From NCBI GenBank assembly GCA_013298675.1, contig JAAFIJ010000005.1:1-23905 (forward strand): DNA of 23,905 nucleotides, in the 5' to 3' direction. Position 1 is the first letter of the stretch. Each line of letters opens with the position of its first letter. This DNA comes from Rhodobacterales bacterium (GTDB lineage: Bacteria; Pseudomonadota; Alphaproteobacteria; Rhodobacterales; Rhodobacteraceae). A program made the position numbers and the translations under genes. Positions 1 through 8,215 of this stretch are shown piece after piece. Under the pieces are notes generated by a model. It saw nothing but the letters and a program-made list of their open reading frames with translations. It had not been told where the DNA came from and did not search any database.

Positions 1-499
1 AATTTGCGTTCCCGTTCACCGATGCGCCGCCCATATGCGTGCCGTGATAGCCCTTTTTCAGGCTTAGGAACTTTACGCGCCCCGCCTCACCACGGATTTT
101 ATGGTATTGGCGTGCCAGTCGCAGAGCGGTTTCGACAGAATCCGAACCGCCAGAGGTAAAGAACGCACGCGTTAGCCCATCGGGTTCAAAGAAGGTCCGC
201 AGCTCTTCGGCCAGTTCGATCACGCAGTCATTCGAGGTGCCGCGAAAGGTGGAGTAATAGGGCAGGCGGTCAAGCTGGCGCGCAATCGCATCTTTGATCG
301 GCTGGCACGAATACCCAAGATTGACGTTCCACAACCCACCCACGGCATCAACGACCTCGTGCCCGTCGATGTCGCGAATGCGCACGCCGTGCGCTTCGGT
401 GACAATGACGGGGGGATTGGCATGGCTGTCAGAAGGCGAGGTCATCGGATGCCACAGGCTGCGCGCGTTGTTGGCCTTTAGGAAGTTTTCGTCTTTCAT
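1..499 (-). CDS. Class III (omega-type) aminotransferase, 5' part only
   Basis: This is the N-terminal 166 or so residues of a pyridoxal-phosphate transaminase; the rest lies beyond the left edge of the window. Translating leftward from ATG 499-497 gives an open frame to the edge. It has the family features LWHPMTSP near residue 15, GLWNVNLGY near residue 55, a phosphate-binding type segment SGGSDSVETALRLARQ, and YHGTHMG near the cut. These match omega-amino acid:pyruvate or 'aspartate aminotransferase family' enzymes. A good ribosome binding site (AGGA, about 507-510) precedes the start. It lies 31 bases behind the IclR gene on the same strand, so the two are probably co-transcribed. The catalytic lysine would be further on and is not visible, so the substrate cannot be assigned. 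Confidence 0.88.
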   Translation of the reverse strand, partial: MKDENFLKANNARSLWHPMTSPSDSHANPPVIVTEAHGVRIRDIDGHEVVDAVGGLWNVNLGYSCQPIKDAIARQLDRLPYYSTFRGTSNDCVIELAEELRTFFEPDGLTRAFFTSGGSDSVETALRLARQYHKIRGEAGRVKFLSLKKGYHGTHMGGASVNGNAN

Positions 500-530
500 T
501 TTGGAGTCCTCGCTGATGGATTATTCGGCG

Positions 531-1343
531 CTATGCGGCCGTTTGCCACGCAGTGGCAATTGCGGGCGGCACGCTGCCACCCCACAGTTTTGTGATTTTG
601 CGGCCGGCCTGTATCAAGGTGGCGCGCGTATGGGTTATTTGTTCGGACGACTGGCGAGATGCGATTGCCGCGACGGAAACCGCGCCGATGCAACTGCCAA
701 AGGCATCAAAGAGTGGCACCGCCATGCTGTTGACATCCGTCTCATACGCGCCTGCACTTTCAGCCACGCCGGACTTGGTGATATGCGCGAGGCGGTCACG
801 CAAATTTGCCGGATTGGTTTCGGTTCTCACCGCCAGTTTCACCAAAGGTTTGTCCAATTGCGCCGCGACGAATGCCTCGGATTGAAAGGCAAGGACGGCA
901 AGCCCCGACGAAGTTGCATGAAACGGCAACGAGTCGGTGTCCTCCATCGTGACCCGAGTCGCATAAGCAGTGCTATAGGCCACTGCCAAAGGCCGCAAAA
1001 CCGATGCCATGATCAAAGACATATGCGCGGTCTCTCCCGTCGCATTTGCCAGTTCCTGCAAGATCGGCATCGCTGCGTCGCGTGTCGGCACCTGTGCCTC
1101 GCGCTGGGCGGCCAAACGCAGGACCGAAGGGCCAAGGCGGTATTCGCGGCTGCTGCCAACTTGCTCTAACAGGCCGTAATCGCACAGTTCTTGAACCAGA
1201 CGAAAGCAGGTGGCCTTGTTCAATTGCGCCAGCCTTGCAAGGTCTGATAGGCCAATCAGCGGGCGGCTGCGGGTGAAGACATCCAGCAACTCAAGCGCTT
1301 TTCCAACCGTTCCCATGTCTATTCCAAACTGCCATTGATCCAT
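531..1343 (-). CDS. IclR-family transcriptional regulator
   Basis: A 270-residue protein of normal IclR-family length. Residues 11-70 form the winged helix-turn-helix, with the recognition segment around residues 31-51 (GLSDLARLAQLNKATCFRLV). The remainder is the usual effector-binding domain. A second in-frame ATG at 1316-1314 begins MGTVGKALELLDVF, the typical family opening, and has a GGA about 6 bases upstream. The ATG at 1343 has no clear ribosome binding site, so the shorter form (261 residues) is quite possible. It lies upstream of the aminotransferase on the same strand and divergent from the permease. It probably controls both from the dyad at 1414-1430. The effector is unknown. Confidence 0.9.
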   Translation of the reverse strand: MDQWQFGIDMGTVGKALELLDVFTRSRPLIGLSDLARLAQLNKATCFRLVQELCDYGLLEQVGSSREYRLGPSVLRLAAQREAQVPTRDAAMPILQELANATGETAHMSLIMASVLRPLAVAYSTAYATRVTMEDTDSLPFHATSSGLAVLAFQSEAFVAAQLDKPLVKLAVRTETNPANLRDRLAHITKSGVAESAGAYETDVNSMAVPLFDAFGSCIGAVSVAAIASRQSSEQITHTRATLIQAGRKITKLWGGSVPPAIATAWQTAA

Positions 1344-1413
1344 TGCGCATGGGTTTTCGCCAGCGCTGCTTTCATTTTAGTTGACAGAGAGCCAAGGGCG
1401 TTGTCAAATAAAT

Positions 1414-1430
1414 TCGAACCAACGGTTCAA
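1414..1430. promoter_or_regulatory. Candidate IclR operator (dyad) in the divergent promoter region
   Basis: The sequence TCGAACC-AAC-GGTTCAA is an inverted repeat (GAACC/GGTTC perfect, one outer mismatch). It lies in an AT-rich stretch in the 186-base gap between the IclR gene and the permease gene. IclR-family regulators usually bind short dyads in their own divergent promoter region. TTGACA at 1381-1386 and its inverse TGTCAA at 1402-1407 could be -35 elements for the two directions, but no convincing -10 accompanies them. Confidence 0.45.
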
Positions 1431-1529
1431 ATAATAAACCGATAAGTCGTCTGATCAACGGACGCATCAACAAACGATGGGAAGGGACCTGTAGAATGAC
1501 TATTTCTGCACAGCAGGAGGTGACGCATC

Positions 1530-2972
1530 ATGGCTGATCCGACCAACGGACTTGATTCAAACCAGTTGCGAAAAAACTCGCTTGGGGTGGGATCTATCAC
1601 TTTTATGGTGGTGTCGGCTGCGGCGCCACTGACGGCTGCCGGGGGTGGTATTCCACCGTCGATGCTGCTGGGCAATGGCGCAGGCATCGCGGGTAGCTTT
1701 TTGATCGTCACTTTGATTCTATTGGCGTTTTCAGTGGGCTATGTGGCCATGTCGCGCCATGTCAAGAATGCAGGCGCCTTTTACGCCTTTGCGGCGCAGG
1801 GCCTTGGTGGGCGTGTTGGTGGTGGTGCCGCAATGATCGCGATCCTATCCTATAACGCTATGCAAATCGGACTCTTGGGTCTTTTCGGCGCTGTTGCCTC
1901 GGGCACCTTCGCTCAGTGGGGCCTCGTGCTTGATTGGTATGTCTGGTCTTATATCGCCATCGTTCTGGTGGCCATTTTGGGGTACCGTCAGGTTGATCTG
2001 TCTGCCAAAGTCTTGATGGTTCTGGTTTTGGCCGAATTTGCCATCGTCGTTGCGCTGAACCTCGCGATCTTGTTTTCAGGTGGCGAGTCTGGTCTGAACC
2101 TGCAACCCTTTGCATGGAGCGAGATCACCAGTGGCGTTCCTTCGATTGGCATCTTGTTCTGCTTTGCTGGGTTTATCGGTTTTGAGGCGACAACGATCTA
2201 TTCGGAAGAGGCCAAGAACCCATCTGTGACCGTTCCTCGGGCCACCTACTTCTCGGTCATCCTGATCGGGGTGTTCTACACAATCACCTCATGGTTGATG
2301 GTCATGGGTATTGGTGTTGATAAACTGTTGCCTACGTTGGGCGGTTTGCCAGACCCAACCGCGTTTTTGTTCATTTTGGGCGAAACCTACATCGGGCCAA
2401 CCCTGAGCATGATCATGGGCGTGTTGTTCATGACCTCTATCTTTGCGGCTGTCCTTGCGTTTCACAACGCCGTTGCGCGCTATAAGTTTGTCGCAGGGCG
2501 TGAGGGCATTTTGCCTGACAGCGTCGGCGTAACCCATGATGTTCACCGTAGCCCGCATGTGGGGTCGATCCTTCAGACCGTGCTTGCGCTGGTCGTTCTG
2601 ACGATTTTTGTGGCGCAAGGGATGGATCCGGTTCTGAACCTGTTCGTGTGGTTGACCCAATTGGGCACGCTGGGGATTCTGGGCCTGATGGCGCTGACAT
2701 CGTTTTCCGTCATGGCGTTTTTTGGTAAAGATGCACGGGGCGAAACGGCGCTTGCGACCAAGATTCTGCCCTTGATTACGGGCGTGATCATGGCCGGTTT
2801 GTTCATCAAAATCTTTATGGATTTTGGCGCATTGACCGGAACCGCTGGCATGCTGTCGTGGGGACTTCCCGCGCTGGTCTTGGTCTTTGGGGTGATCGGC
2901 TTTGTCTTGGCATCACAGCTTGCCAGCAAAGACCCTTCACGCTTTGGCCAAATGGGCAGCACCAAACTCTGA
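1530..2972 (+). CDS. APC-family amino acid permease
   Basis: A 480-residue integral membrane transporter of the amino acid-polyamine-organocation superfamily, rich in hydrophobic segments throughout. The first helix holds the family's GS-rich substrate segment (LGVGSITFMVVSAAAPL, residues 18-34). Residues 213-237 contain the conserved GFIGFEATTIYSEEAKNP motif followed by VPRA. The start is set by a strong Shine-Dalgarno sequence AGGAGGTGA at 1515-1523. It is divergent from the IclR gene and is followed by a terminator, then by the UPF0261 gene. The context suggests it imports the amine or amino acid handled by the neighbouring aminotransferase. The substrate cannot be read from the sequence. 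Confidence 0.92.
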   Translation: MADPTNGLDSNQLRKNSLGVGSITFMVVSAAAPLTAAGGGIPPSMLLGNGAGIAGSFLIVTLILLAFSVGYVAMSRHVKNAGAFYAFAAQGLGGRVGGGAAMIAILSYNAMQIGLLGLFGAVASGTFAQWGLVLDWYVWSYIAIVLVAILGYRQVDLSAKVLMVLVLAEFAIVVALNLAILFSGGESGLNLQPFAWSEITSGVPSIGILFCFAGFIGFEATTIYSEEAKNPSVTVPRATYFSVILIGVFYTITSWLMVMGIGVDKLLPTLGGLPDPTAFLFILGETYIGPTLSMIMGVLFMTSIFAAVLAFHNAVARYKFVAGREGILPDSVGVTHDVHRSPHVGSILQTVLALVVLTIFVAQGMDPVLNLFVWLTQLGTLGILGLMALTSFSVMAFFGKDARGETALATKILPLITGVIMAGLFIKIFMDFGALTGTAGMLSWGLPALVLVFGVIGFVLASQLASKDPSRFGQMGSTKL

Positions 2973-2986
2973 TCACCAAAACCTTG

Positions 2987-3013
2987 GGGCGGCTGGCAAC
3001 GGCCGCCCTTTTT
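2987..3013 (+). terminator. Rho-independent terminator after the permease
   Basis: GGGCGGC (2987-2993) pairs perfectly with GCCGCCC (3002-3008) across an 8-base loop and is followed by five T residues. It lies 14 bases after the permease stop and 38 bases before the UPF0261 start. It should end or reduce read-through from the permease into the next gene. Confidence 0.8.
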
Positions 3014-3051
3014 CATGTCGCGACGGGGTCGCGCAAAAAATTAGGATTGTG

Positions 3052-4290
3052 ATGGGCAACCGAATTCTGATCGTTGGCACCTATGACACCAAAGATGACG
3101 AGCTGACCTATCTGGCAGGCGTGATCCGCGCCCAAGGTGGCGAGGCATTGACCATGGATGTGTCTGTCCTTGGGTCCCCAAAAGCGCCAACAGATTGGAC
3201 AAAGCATGATGTGGCGCGCGAGGGCGGCAGCACGATTGCCGATGCGATCGCAGGCGAAGACGAGAACCTTGCGATGCAGATCATGGCACGCGGGGCGGCG
3301 GCGCTGGCGTTGCGCGAATACCGGGCGGGGCGGTTTGACGGGGTGATCGTGCTGGGTGGCAGCATGGGCACAGACCTTGCGCTTGATCTGTGTGCGGCCT
3401 TGCCGTTGGGCGTGCCAAAATATGTGGTCTCGACCGTCAGCTTTAGCCCGATGATCCCACCGGAACGGTTGGCGGCGGATATTCAGATGATCCTCTGGGC
3501 GGGGGGGCTTTACGGGTTGAACTCGGTCTGTAAAGCCTCGCTTTCGCAGGCGGCGGGGGCCGTTTTGGGTGCTGCACGGGCGGTAGAGGCGCCTACCGGC
3601 GCAAAGCCGCTGATCGGAATGACCAGTTTTGGCAAAACCGTGCTGCGATACATGGTCAGCCTGAAACCGGCGCTAGAGGCGCGGGGGTTTGAAGTGGCGG
3701 TGTTTCACGCCACCGGTATGGGCGGGCGGGCGTTCGAAAGTCTGGCAGCAGAAGGGGCGTTTGCGGCCGTGCTTGATTTTGCGCCGCAAGAGGTGGGTAA
3801 CCATCTGTTCGGATCGGCGATTTCGGCGGGCGCTGGGCGTATGACAGGGGCGGGTCTGCGCGGAACGCCACAAATGGTGTCGATTGGCTGCTATGATCTG
3901 ATCGACTTTGTGGGGTGGCAACCCTTGCCAGAGGCGTTCAAGGATACCCCGGCACATGCCCATAATCGATTGCTGACATCTGTCTTGATGACCTCTGAGC
4001 AGCGGCGCACGCTTGCGCGTGAAATCTGTGCCAAGTTGGCAAGCGCCGCAGGGCCGGTTGAGTTTTTCTTGCCGGTCTTGGGCGGAAATGAATGGGATCG
4101 TCCGGGTGGGCCTTTGGAAGACACCCCAGCCTTGGCGGCGTTTTGCCAAGAGATGCGGGCCAGTTGCCCCGCGAATGTGACCTTGATCGATCTGGACTGC
4201 CACATCAATGACGACGCGTTCGCGCATGCCGTTCTTGCCCGGTTTGATGATTGGCTGGCGAAGGGGATTGTCGCCCCTAATGCGGCATGA
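3052..4290 (+). CDS. UPF0261 / Tm-1-like ATP-binding domain protein
   Basis: A 412-residue protein starting at ATG 3052, with AGGA at 3043-3046 as ribosome binding site. The frame is open further upstream, but that part would run through the terminator hairpin and lacks family sequence. Family features are the N-terminal strand ILIVGTYDTKDDELTYL (residues 5-21), the glycine-rich IVLGGSMGTDLA (residues 99-110) and GMTSFGKTV (residues 189-197). The first half matches the Tm-1-like ATP-binding fold and the second half the UPF0261 C-terminal region. The biochemical role in bacteria is unsettled. It lies beside an aminotransferase, permease and IclR regulator, which suggests a catabolic accessory role. 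Its stop abuts the stop of the convergent DUF1501 gene. Confidence 0.85.
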   Translation: MGNRILIVGTYDTKDDELTYLAGVIRAQGGEALTMDVSVLGSPKAPTDWTKHDVAREGGSTIADAIAGEDENLAMQIMARGAAALALREYRAGRFDGVIVLGGSMGTDLALDLCAALPLGVPKYVVSTVSFSPMIPPERLAADIQMILWAGGLYGLNSVCKASLSQAAGAVLGAARAVEAPTGAKPLIGMTSFGKTVLRYMVSLKPALEARGFEVAVFHATGMGGRAFESLAAEGAFAAVLDFAPQEVGNHLFGSAISAGAGRMTGAGLRGTPQMVSIGCYDLIDFVGWQPLPEAFKDTPAHAHNRLLTSVLMTSEQRRTLAREICAKLASAAGPVEFFLPVLGGNEWDRPGGPLEDTPALAAFCQEMRASCPANVTLIDLDCHINDDAFAHAVLARFDDWLAKGIVAPNAA

Positions 4291-5442
4291 TCAGCCCCAA
4301 ATTCCCAAGGGTGCTGCGCTAAATCCGCCAAATACTTTTGTCGGATCGTCCAGTTTCATATGCCCGGACAACAGTTCTGACAAAACGGCGCGGTAATCAG
4401 TGACGACGGCCAGATCAGCGCCTTCTTCCAGCACGTCATTGCTCAGACCGGGCCAGCGCCCCACCATGCGCCCGCCCTTGGCTTGCGGTCCAAGCACCAT
4501 CATCACGTTGCCGCGCCCATGGTCCGTACCGCCCGCCGAATTTGCGCGCAGGCGGCGTCCAAACTCGCTCATGATCACCACGGACACGTCTTGTTGTAGC
4601 GGGCCGAGGTCTTTCCAAAACGCCATCACCGACTGCGCAAGCCAGCCCGCGTTTTCCGACAATTGGCCCGCTTGCAGGACATGCGTATCCCAATTGCCGA
4701 AATCGACAGTGGCGACGCGCAGGCCCATATCCTGCTTGATCGTTTGCGCGACGGTCATGAGTGATGGTGACAATGGGTTTTCAGGGTAGGGCACGGCGGG
4801 CGAATAACTAAGCAGGGCTTGATCCGCCTCTGACCATAGCCGTTCGCCAATCATATCAGACAGTTGCAGCAGACCATCTATCGGCGCACTTAGAGGGCCA
4901 TGATCGCCAAACCCCTCGCTAAGCCGGGCACGTAATGCGGGGGCAAGCCAGTGGCCGGACCCCACCATCAGGTCGCCCAACGATTCAGACACCGCCGGCG
5001 ACGCCCCCATAAAGCTGGCCGGATGCGACGTACCAACAGCCAAGGCGGGCATCGGCCCCTCGGGTGCCGCTGCCGCCAACCAACGCCCGATCCACCCGGA
5101 AGGGTCACCCGGCGGGATGTCTTTGCCAAACAATCCGCGTTCAATCCGCGCCTCGGCGTCAAAATGGCTGCGTGTGGCTTCGGTCAATCCAGACGCATGA
5201 ATCAAGGTCAAATCGCCCGCGTCATAAAGATCAGCAAAAGGTTGCAGCGTTTGGTGGAACCGAAAATCGACATCGGCCACGTCTTGTTTGATCGCCCGAC
5301 CAGCCGCATCGCCCTTGCGGGTGACGCGCAAATCTTCGCTGCGCGCGGCGATCAGGTTGTCGTCGGAAGTCGGGCACACAAGCGCCAGTCCATCCGCCCC
5401 ACCACGCAGGAACAACACCACTAGGATCGGATCACGTGCCAT
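4291..5442 (-). CDS. DUF1501 domain-containing protein without a leader peptide
   Basis: A 383-residue protein of the DUF1501 family, which is related to the sulfatase/alkaline phosphatase fold. Family motifs are FLRGGADGL (residues 11-19), RSHFDAEARIE (91-101), GNWDTH (249-254), MSEFGR (291-296) and GGTDHGRGN (304-312). The Asp and His residues in these are likely metal ligands. Most relatives carry a Tat signal peptide before the RGGADG motif. Here the protein begins ten residues before it, and upstream the frame reaches a stop at 5476-5478 without an alternative leader. It follows the DUF1800 gene by 10 bases on the same strand, which is the common pairing of these families. The reaction is unknown. 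Confidence 0.87.
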   Translation of the reverse strand: MARDPILVVLFLRGGADGLALVCPTSDDNLIAARSEDLRVTRKGDAAGRAIKQDVADVDFRFHQTLQPFADLYDAGDLTLIHASGLTEATRSHFDAEARIERGLFGKDIPPGDPSGWIGRWLAAAAPEGPMPALAVGTSHPASFMGASPAVSESLGDLMVGSGHWLAPALRARLSEGFGDHGPLSAPIDGLLQLSDMIGERLWSEADQALLSYSPAVPYPENPLSPSLMTVAQTIKQDMGLRVATVDFGNWDTHVLQAGQLSENAGWLAQSVMAFWKDLGPLQQDVSVVIMSEFGRRLRANSAGGTDHGRGNVMMVLGPQAKGGRMVGRWPGLSNDVLEEGADLAVVTDYRAVLSELLSGHMKLDDPTKVFGGFSAAPLGIWG

Positions 5443-5452
5443 TGGATTCTCT

Positions 5453-7096
5453 CTATCGCAGCAGAAACGCGGGGCTTAGGGCGGCAAAGGCGATGGCCGA
5501 AGACGCGACCGCCTTTTGTTCATCAGGAGAAAGCCCCTGCGCGGGTGCCGCAGGATCGACCCCCATCGCGGCAAGCAGCCCGTCAATCGGGCCGCCCAGT
5601 CGCTGCGCGTAACGGTCGGCAAAATCTTGCGTCGTTTCGCCCGGATTTGCGGAAAAATCGACTTTTGCCACCGAAAACCACTCTTCATGTGCGAAAACCG
5701 CATAATCGATCAACCGGTTCAAACTGCTTGCCCCGGTCCATTTTTCCAGCACATCCGGGTGCCCCGTTGGCGCGCCGTAGGAATGCTGTCGCCACCCGGC
5801 GCGCATCAATTGATAGTTTTCGTTGTTTTCGCGCCCGATCATTTCGGCGCCAGATGCGCGGTAAATCGCGGCCAGAAATTCAAACGGGCGGCGCAATTTT
5901 CCGGCCGGCGTTGCGTCAAAGCTGGGATGGTTAACCAGTGCCCTGATCACTTGGGAGATCTGGTCGGGCGCATCCTTGGCCTGCAGAAACACTGATGCCA
6001 GCGTCTCGACGAGGGCATCATCTGGTTGATCCGTCAGCAACCTGCGCGCGATTTTGCGGCAGACGAAACGTGCCGTGCCGGGATGGGCGGCCAGAATGTC
6101 CAGAACCTGCTCACCGTCAGCCATCGGCGCGCGGTTCGGTTCAAACTCTATCCCCAAAACACGCTTTTGATAGGGGTCGTGCCATGCCTCAATATAGTGA
6201 AATGTGCCGGTCTTGGGTGCGCTGTTGCCCTCATCTACATAGCGGCCATCGCCCACCGACCATCCGGTAAAGGCGCGCGCAACCTCGTAAACATCAAGAT
6301 CAAGATACCCTTGCGCCACACCGTTTTGGTCCTTGGGCACCGAATGCCAGTCTGAATAGCGATCATTCAGGTAGTTTTCTGCGCCAAGGGTGTGCAGTTC
6401 CAAAAGTTCACGGCCAAAGTTTTCATTGGCTGGAGATGCCCTGCTGTCGGCATTGTTCAAATAATACAGCATCGCCGGAGAGCGCGCCATTTCCCCTAAA
6501 AGCACCCGAAAGTTGCCAAAGGCATGTTCGCGTATCATGGCGTCATAGGTTGGGAAAAACGCGGCGGTAAACTCGTCTTTTTGCGAATTGACGTTAAAGT
6601 GGTCGTGCCAGAACTGGGTCATCACTTCACGCAGTTGGGCCGGGGCGTGCACCGCGCGGGTCAGCGCTGCGGCGATCACCTCTGCTGCGGGCCGCGAGCG
6701 TTCACTGTACTCCATCGGCTGCTCCCAATCGATGCGGTGCAATTGGGCGGCGGGATCAGCATAAAGCGTATTCAAGGGGCGCATCTCATCGGTCGCGGTC
6801 CATTGGCCACCATTTTCATCAACGCCTGCCTCATAAACGATACGCAACATTGCCGAGGCGAGGCGCGCCATAATCTGCGGCTCATGCGCCGGAAACGACA
6901 ACTGTCGGTCGAGCCATGCCGCCGGGCCCATACGTGAAAACTCTTCCAGCGACGCAGCGTTTGCACCAAACGTCAGGCGGTTCAGCCACAGACTTGCCTG
7001 CGTATTCGCAGGGCTCGCAAACAATGAATTGGGCCGTGCGAGAGCCAAGGCAAGACTGGCGAACAGGAAACTGTGAAACTGTCGCCTGTTCAGCAT
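5453..7096 (-). CDS. DUF1800 domain-containing exported protein
   Basis: A 547-residue DUF1800 protein. I chose ATG 7096-7094 because AAAGGA lies just upstream and the protein then begins with an export signal: NRRQF (residues 3-7) followed by a hydrophobic segment and LFASPA, resembling a Tat leader. The frame is open for 33 further codons upstream. Family features are FWHDHF (about residues 162-167) and a conserved segment ending NFGRELLELHTLG (about 226-238). It is the first gene of a two-gene unit with DUF1501. The function of the family is not established; the pair is widespread and probably acts outside the cytoplasm. The 132-base gap to the divergent corA gene probably holds promoters for both, but I see no clear elements. 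Confidence 0.86.
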   Translation of the reverse strand: MLNRRQFHSFLFASLALALARPNSLFASPANTQASLWLNRLTFGANAASLEEFSRMGPAAWLDRQLSFPAHEPQIMARLASAMLRIVYEAGVDENGGQWTATDEMRPLNTLYADPAAQLHRIDWEQPMEYSERSRPAAEVIAAALTRAVHAPAQLREVMTQFWHDHFNVNSQKDEFTAAFFPTYDAMIREHAFGNFRVLLGEMARSPAMLYYLNNADSRASPANENFGRELLELHTLGAENYLNDRYSDWHSVPKDQNGVAQGYLDLDVYEVARAFTGWSVGDGRYVDEGNSAPKTGTFHYIEAWHDPYQKRVLGIEFEPNRAPMADGEQVLDILAAHPGTARFVCRKIARRLLTDQPDDALVETLASVFLQAKDAPDQISQVIRALVNHPSFDATPAGKLRRPFEFLAAIYRASGAEMIGRENNENYQLMRAGWRQHSYGAPTGHPDVLEKWTGASSLNRLIDYAVFAHEEWFSVAKVDFSANPGETTQDFADRYAQRLGGPIDGLLAAMGVDPAAPAQGLSPDEQKAVASSAIAFAALSPAFLLR

Positions 7097-7228
7097 TCTG
7101 CATCCTTTGGCTGTCATCGCTAAAGCGTTGACGGTAATCCACGTCTGGGGAAAGCGCCGAATTGCCGGTTTGCGGAATCCCGCCCAAAGTGGCAAACCTG
7201 CCTGAGCGTCGTCAAAAAGGTCAGTTGC

Positions 7229-8206
7229 ATGTTAAGGTGTTACCAACAATCGCCCACCGGGCTAGAATTAAATGACGATCTTTCGAACCTTGGCACTATG
7301 GTCTGGATCGACCTTTTTTCACCAACCGAGGCAGAGATAGCCATGGTCCTGAAGCTGGGCGTCGACGTGCCAAGCCTTGCGGAAATGGAAGAGATCGAAA
7401 TTTCCAACCGGCTGTATCATGAAGGAAAGGATGACTATCTGACGGTCGTATTGCCCGGACAGATCCCTGTCCCCAAAGGGGTGGGCATGATGCAAACCAT
7501 GGGACCGGTTTGCCTTGTCCTTGGCCCAAACCGTCTTGTGACTGTGCGCCATCATTCCCCCCGCCCTTTTGAAACTTTTCCCGAAAGAGCTGCAAAAACT
7601 GTCGCCGGTTGCGGGTCGGTTGATGCAATCTTCCTTGGCTTGGTCGAAGAAATCATTGGCCGTTTGGCCGATCTGTTGGAAATCACCGGGCGTTCACTGG
7701 ATGAATTGACTGCAAAAATATACCGTGAGAACGGTCATTTGATCAAGGCGGATGAACACCACAAGTCTTTGACGCGGCTGGGAAATGAAGGCGAAAGCAT
7801 TGGGCGCGTGCGTCTGGCGCTTTTGACGATTGGCCGCGCGCTGAGCTATGTCGAGGCATCTATCGCACGGCGCAATGAGCAGGCTCTTCTGTCCGAAGTT
7901 GTCAGCGCACAAAAGCACGATATCGCCGCGTTAGAGGTCCATGCTGATTTCTTGTCCTCGCGCCTTGGGCTTGCGTCAGATGCGACTTTGGGCATGATCA
8001 ATCTGGCGCAAAACGTGACGGTCAGGATCGTGTCAGTGGTGGCCGCCCTGTTCTTGCCTCCGACACTTATAGCGTCGATCTATGGGATGAATTTTCAGGT
8101 CATGCCGGAACTGCAAAACCCCTATGGATATCCCTTGGCGTTGTTCTTGATGTTCGCTTCTGCCGTGTTGACCTGGGCGTTTTGCAAGTGGCGCGGCTGG
8201 CTTTGA
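7229..8206 (+). CDS. corA: CorA-family divalent metal ion (Mg2+/Co2+) transporter
   Basis: A 325-residue protein of normal CorA length. The N-terminal cytoplasmic domain is followed by a long helical region and two C-terminal membrane helices. The signature YGMNF (GMN at residues 286-288) sits between the helix at about 265-283 and the last helix at about 302-318. The GMN loop forms the selectivity entrance of the channel. The start ATG has AAAGG at 7216-7220 upstream. It may transport Mg2+, Co2+ or (ZntB-type) Zn2+, which sequence alone does not separate. It has no obvious link to the flagellar genes. Confidence 0.93.
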   Translation: MLRCYQQSPTGLELNDDLSNLGTMVWIDLFSPTEAEIAMVLKLGVDVPSLAEMEEIEISNRLYHEGKDDYLTVVLPGQIPVPKGVGMMQTMGPVCLVLGPNRLVTVRHHSPRPFETFPERAAKTVAGCGSVDAIFLGLVEEIIGRLADLLEITGRSLDELTAKIYRENGHLIKADEHHKSLTRLGNEGESIGRVRLALLTIGRALSYVEASIARRNEQALLSEVVSAQKHDIAALEVHADFLSSRLGLASDATLGMINLAQNVTVRIVSVVAALFLPPTLIASIYGMNFQVMPELQNPYGYPLALFLMFASAVLTWAFCKWRGWL

Positions 8207-8215
8207 ACACAGGCC

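Noticed and set aside
294..1169. A 291-codon open frame on the plus strand across the aminotransferase/IclR region
   Set aside because: It lies antisense to two well-supported genes, has a Cys/Arg/His-rich composition typical of a shadow frame, and shows no domain.
1381..1409. TTGACA with a 17-base spacer as a plus-strand promoter for the permease
   Set aside because: The matching -10 position (TCAAAT) is poor, so I mention the -35-like elements only in the operator entry.
2902..3051. An upstream extension of the UPF0261 frame
   Set aside because: It would overlap the permease end and run through the terminator hairpin; family sequence begins at ATG 3052, which has a ribosome binding site.
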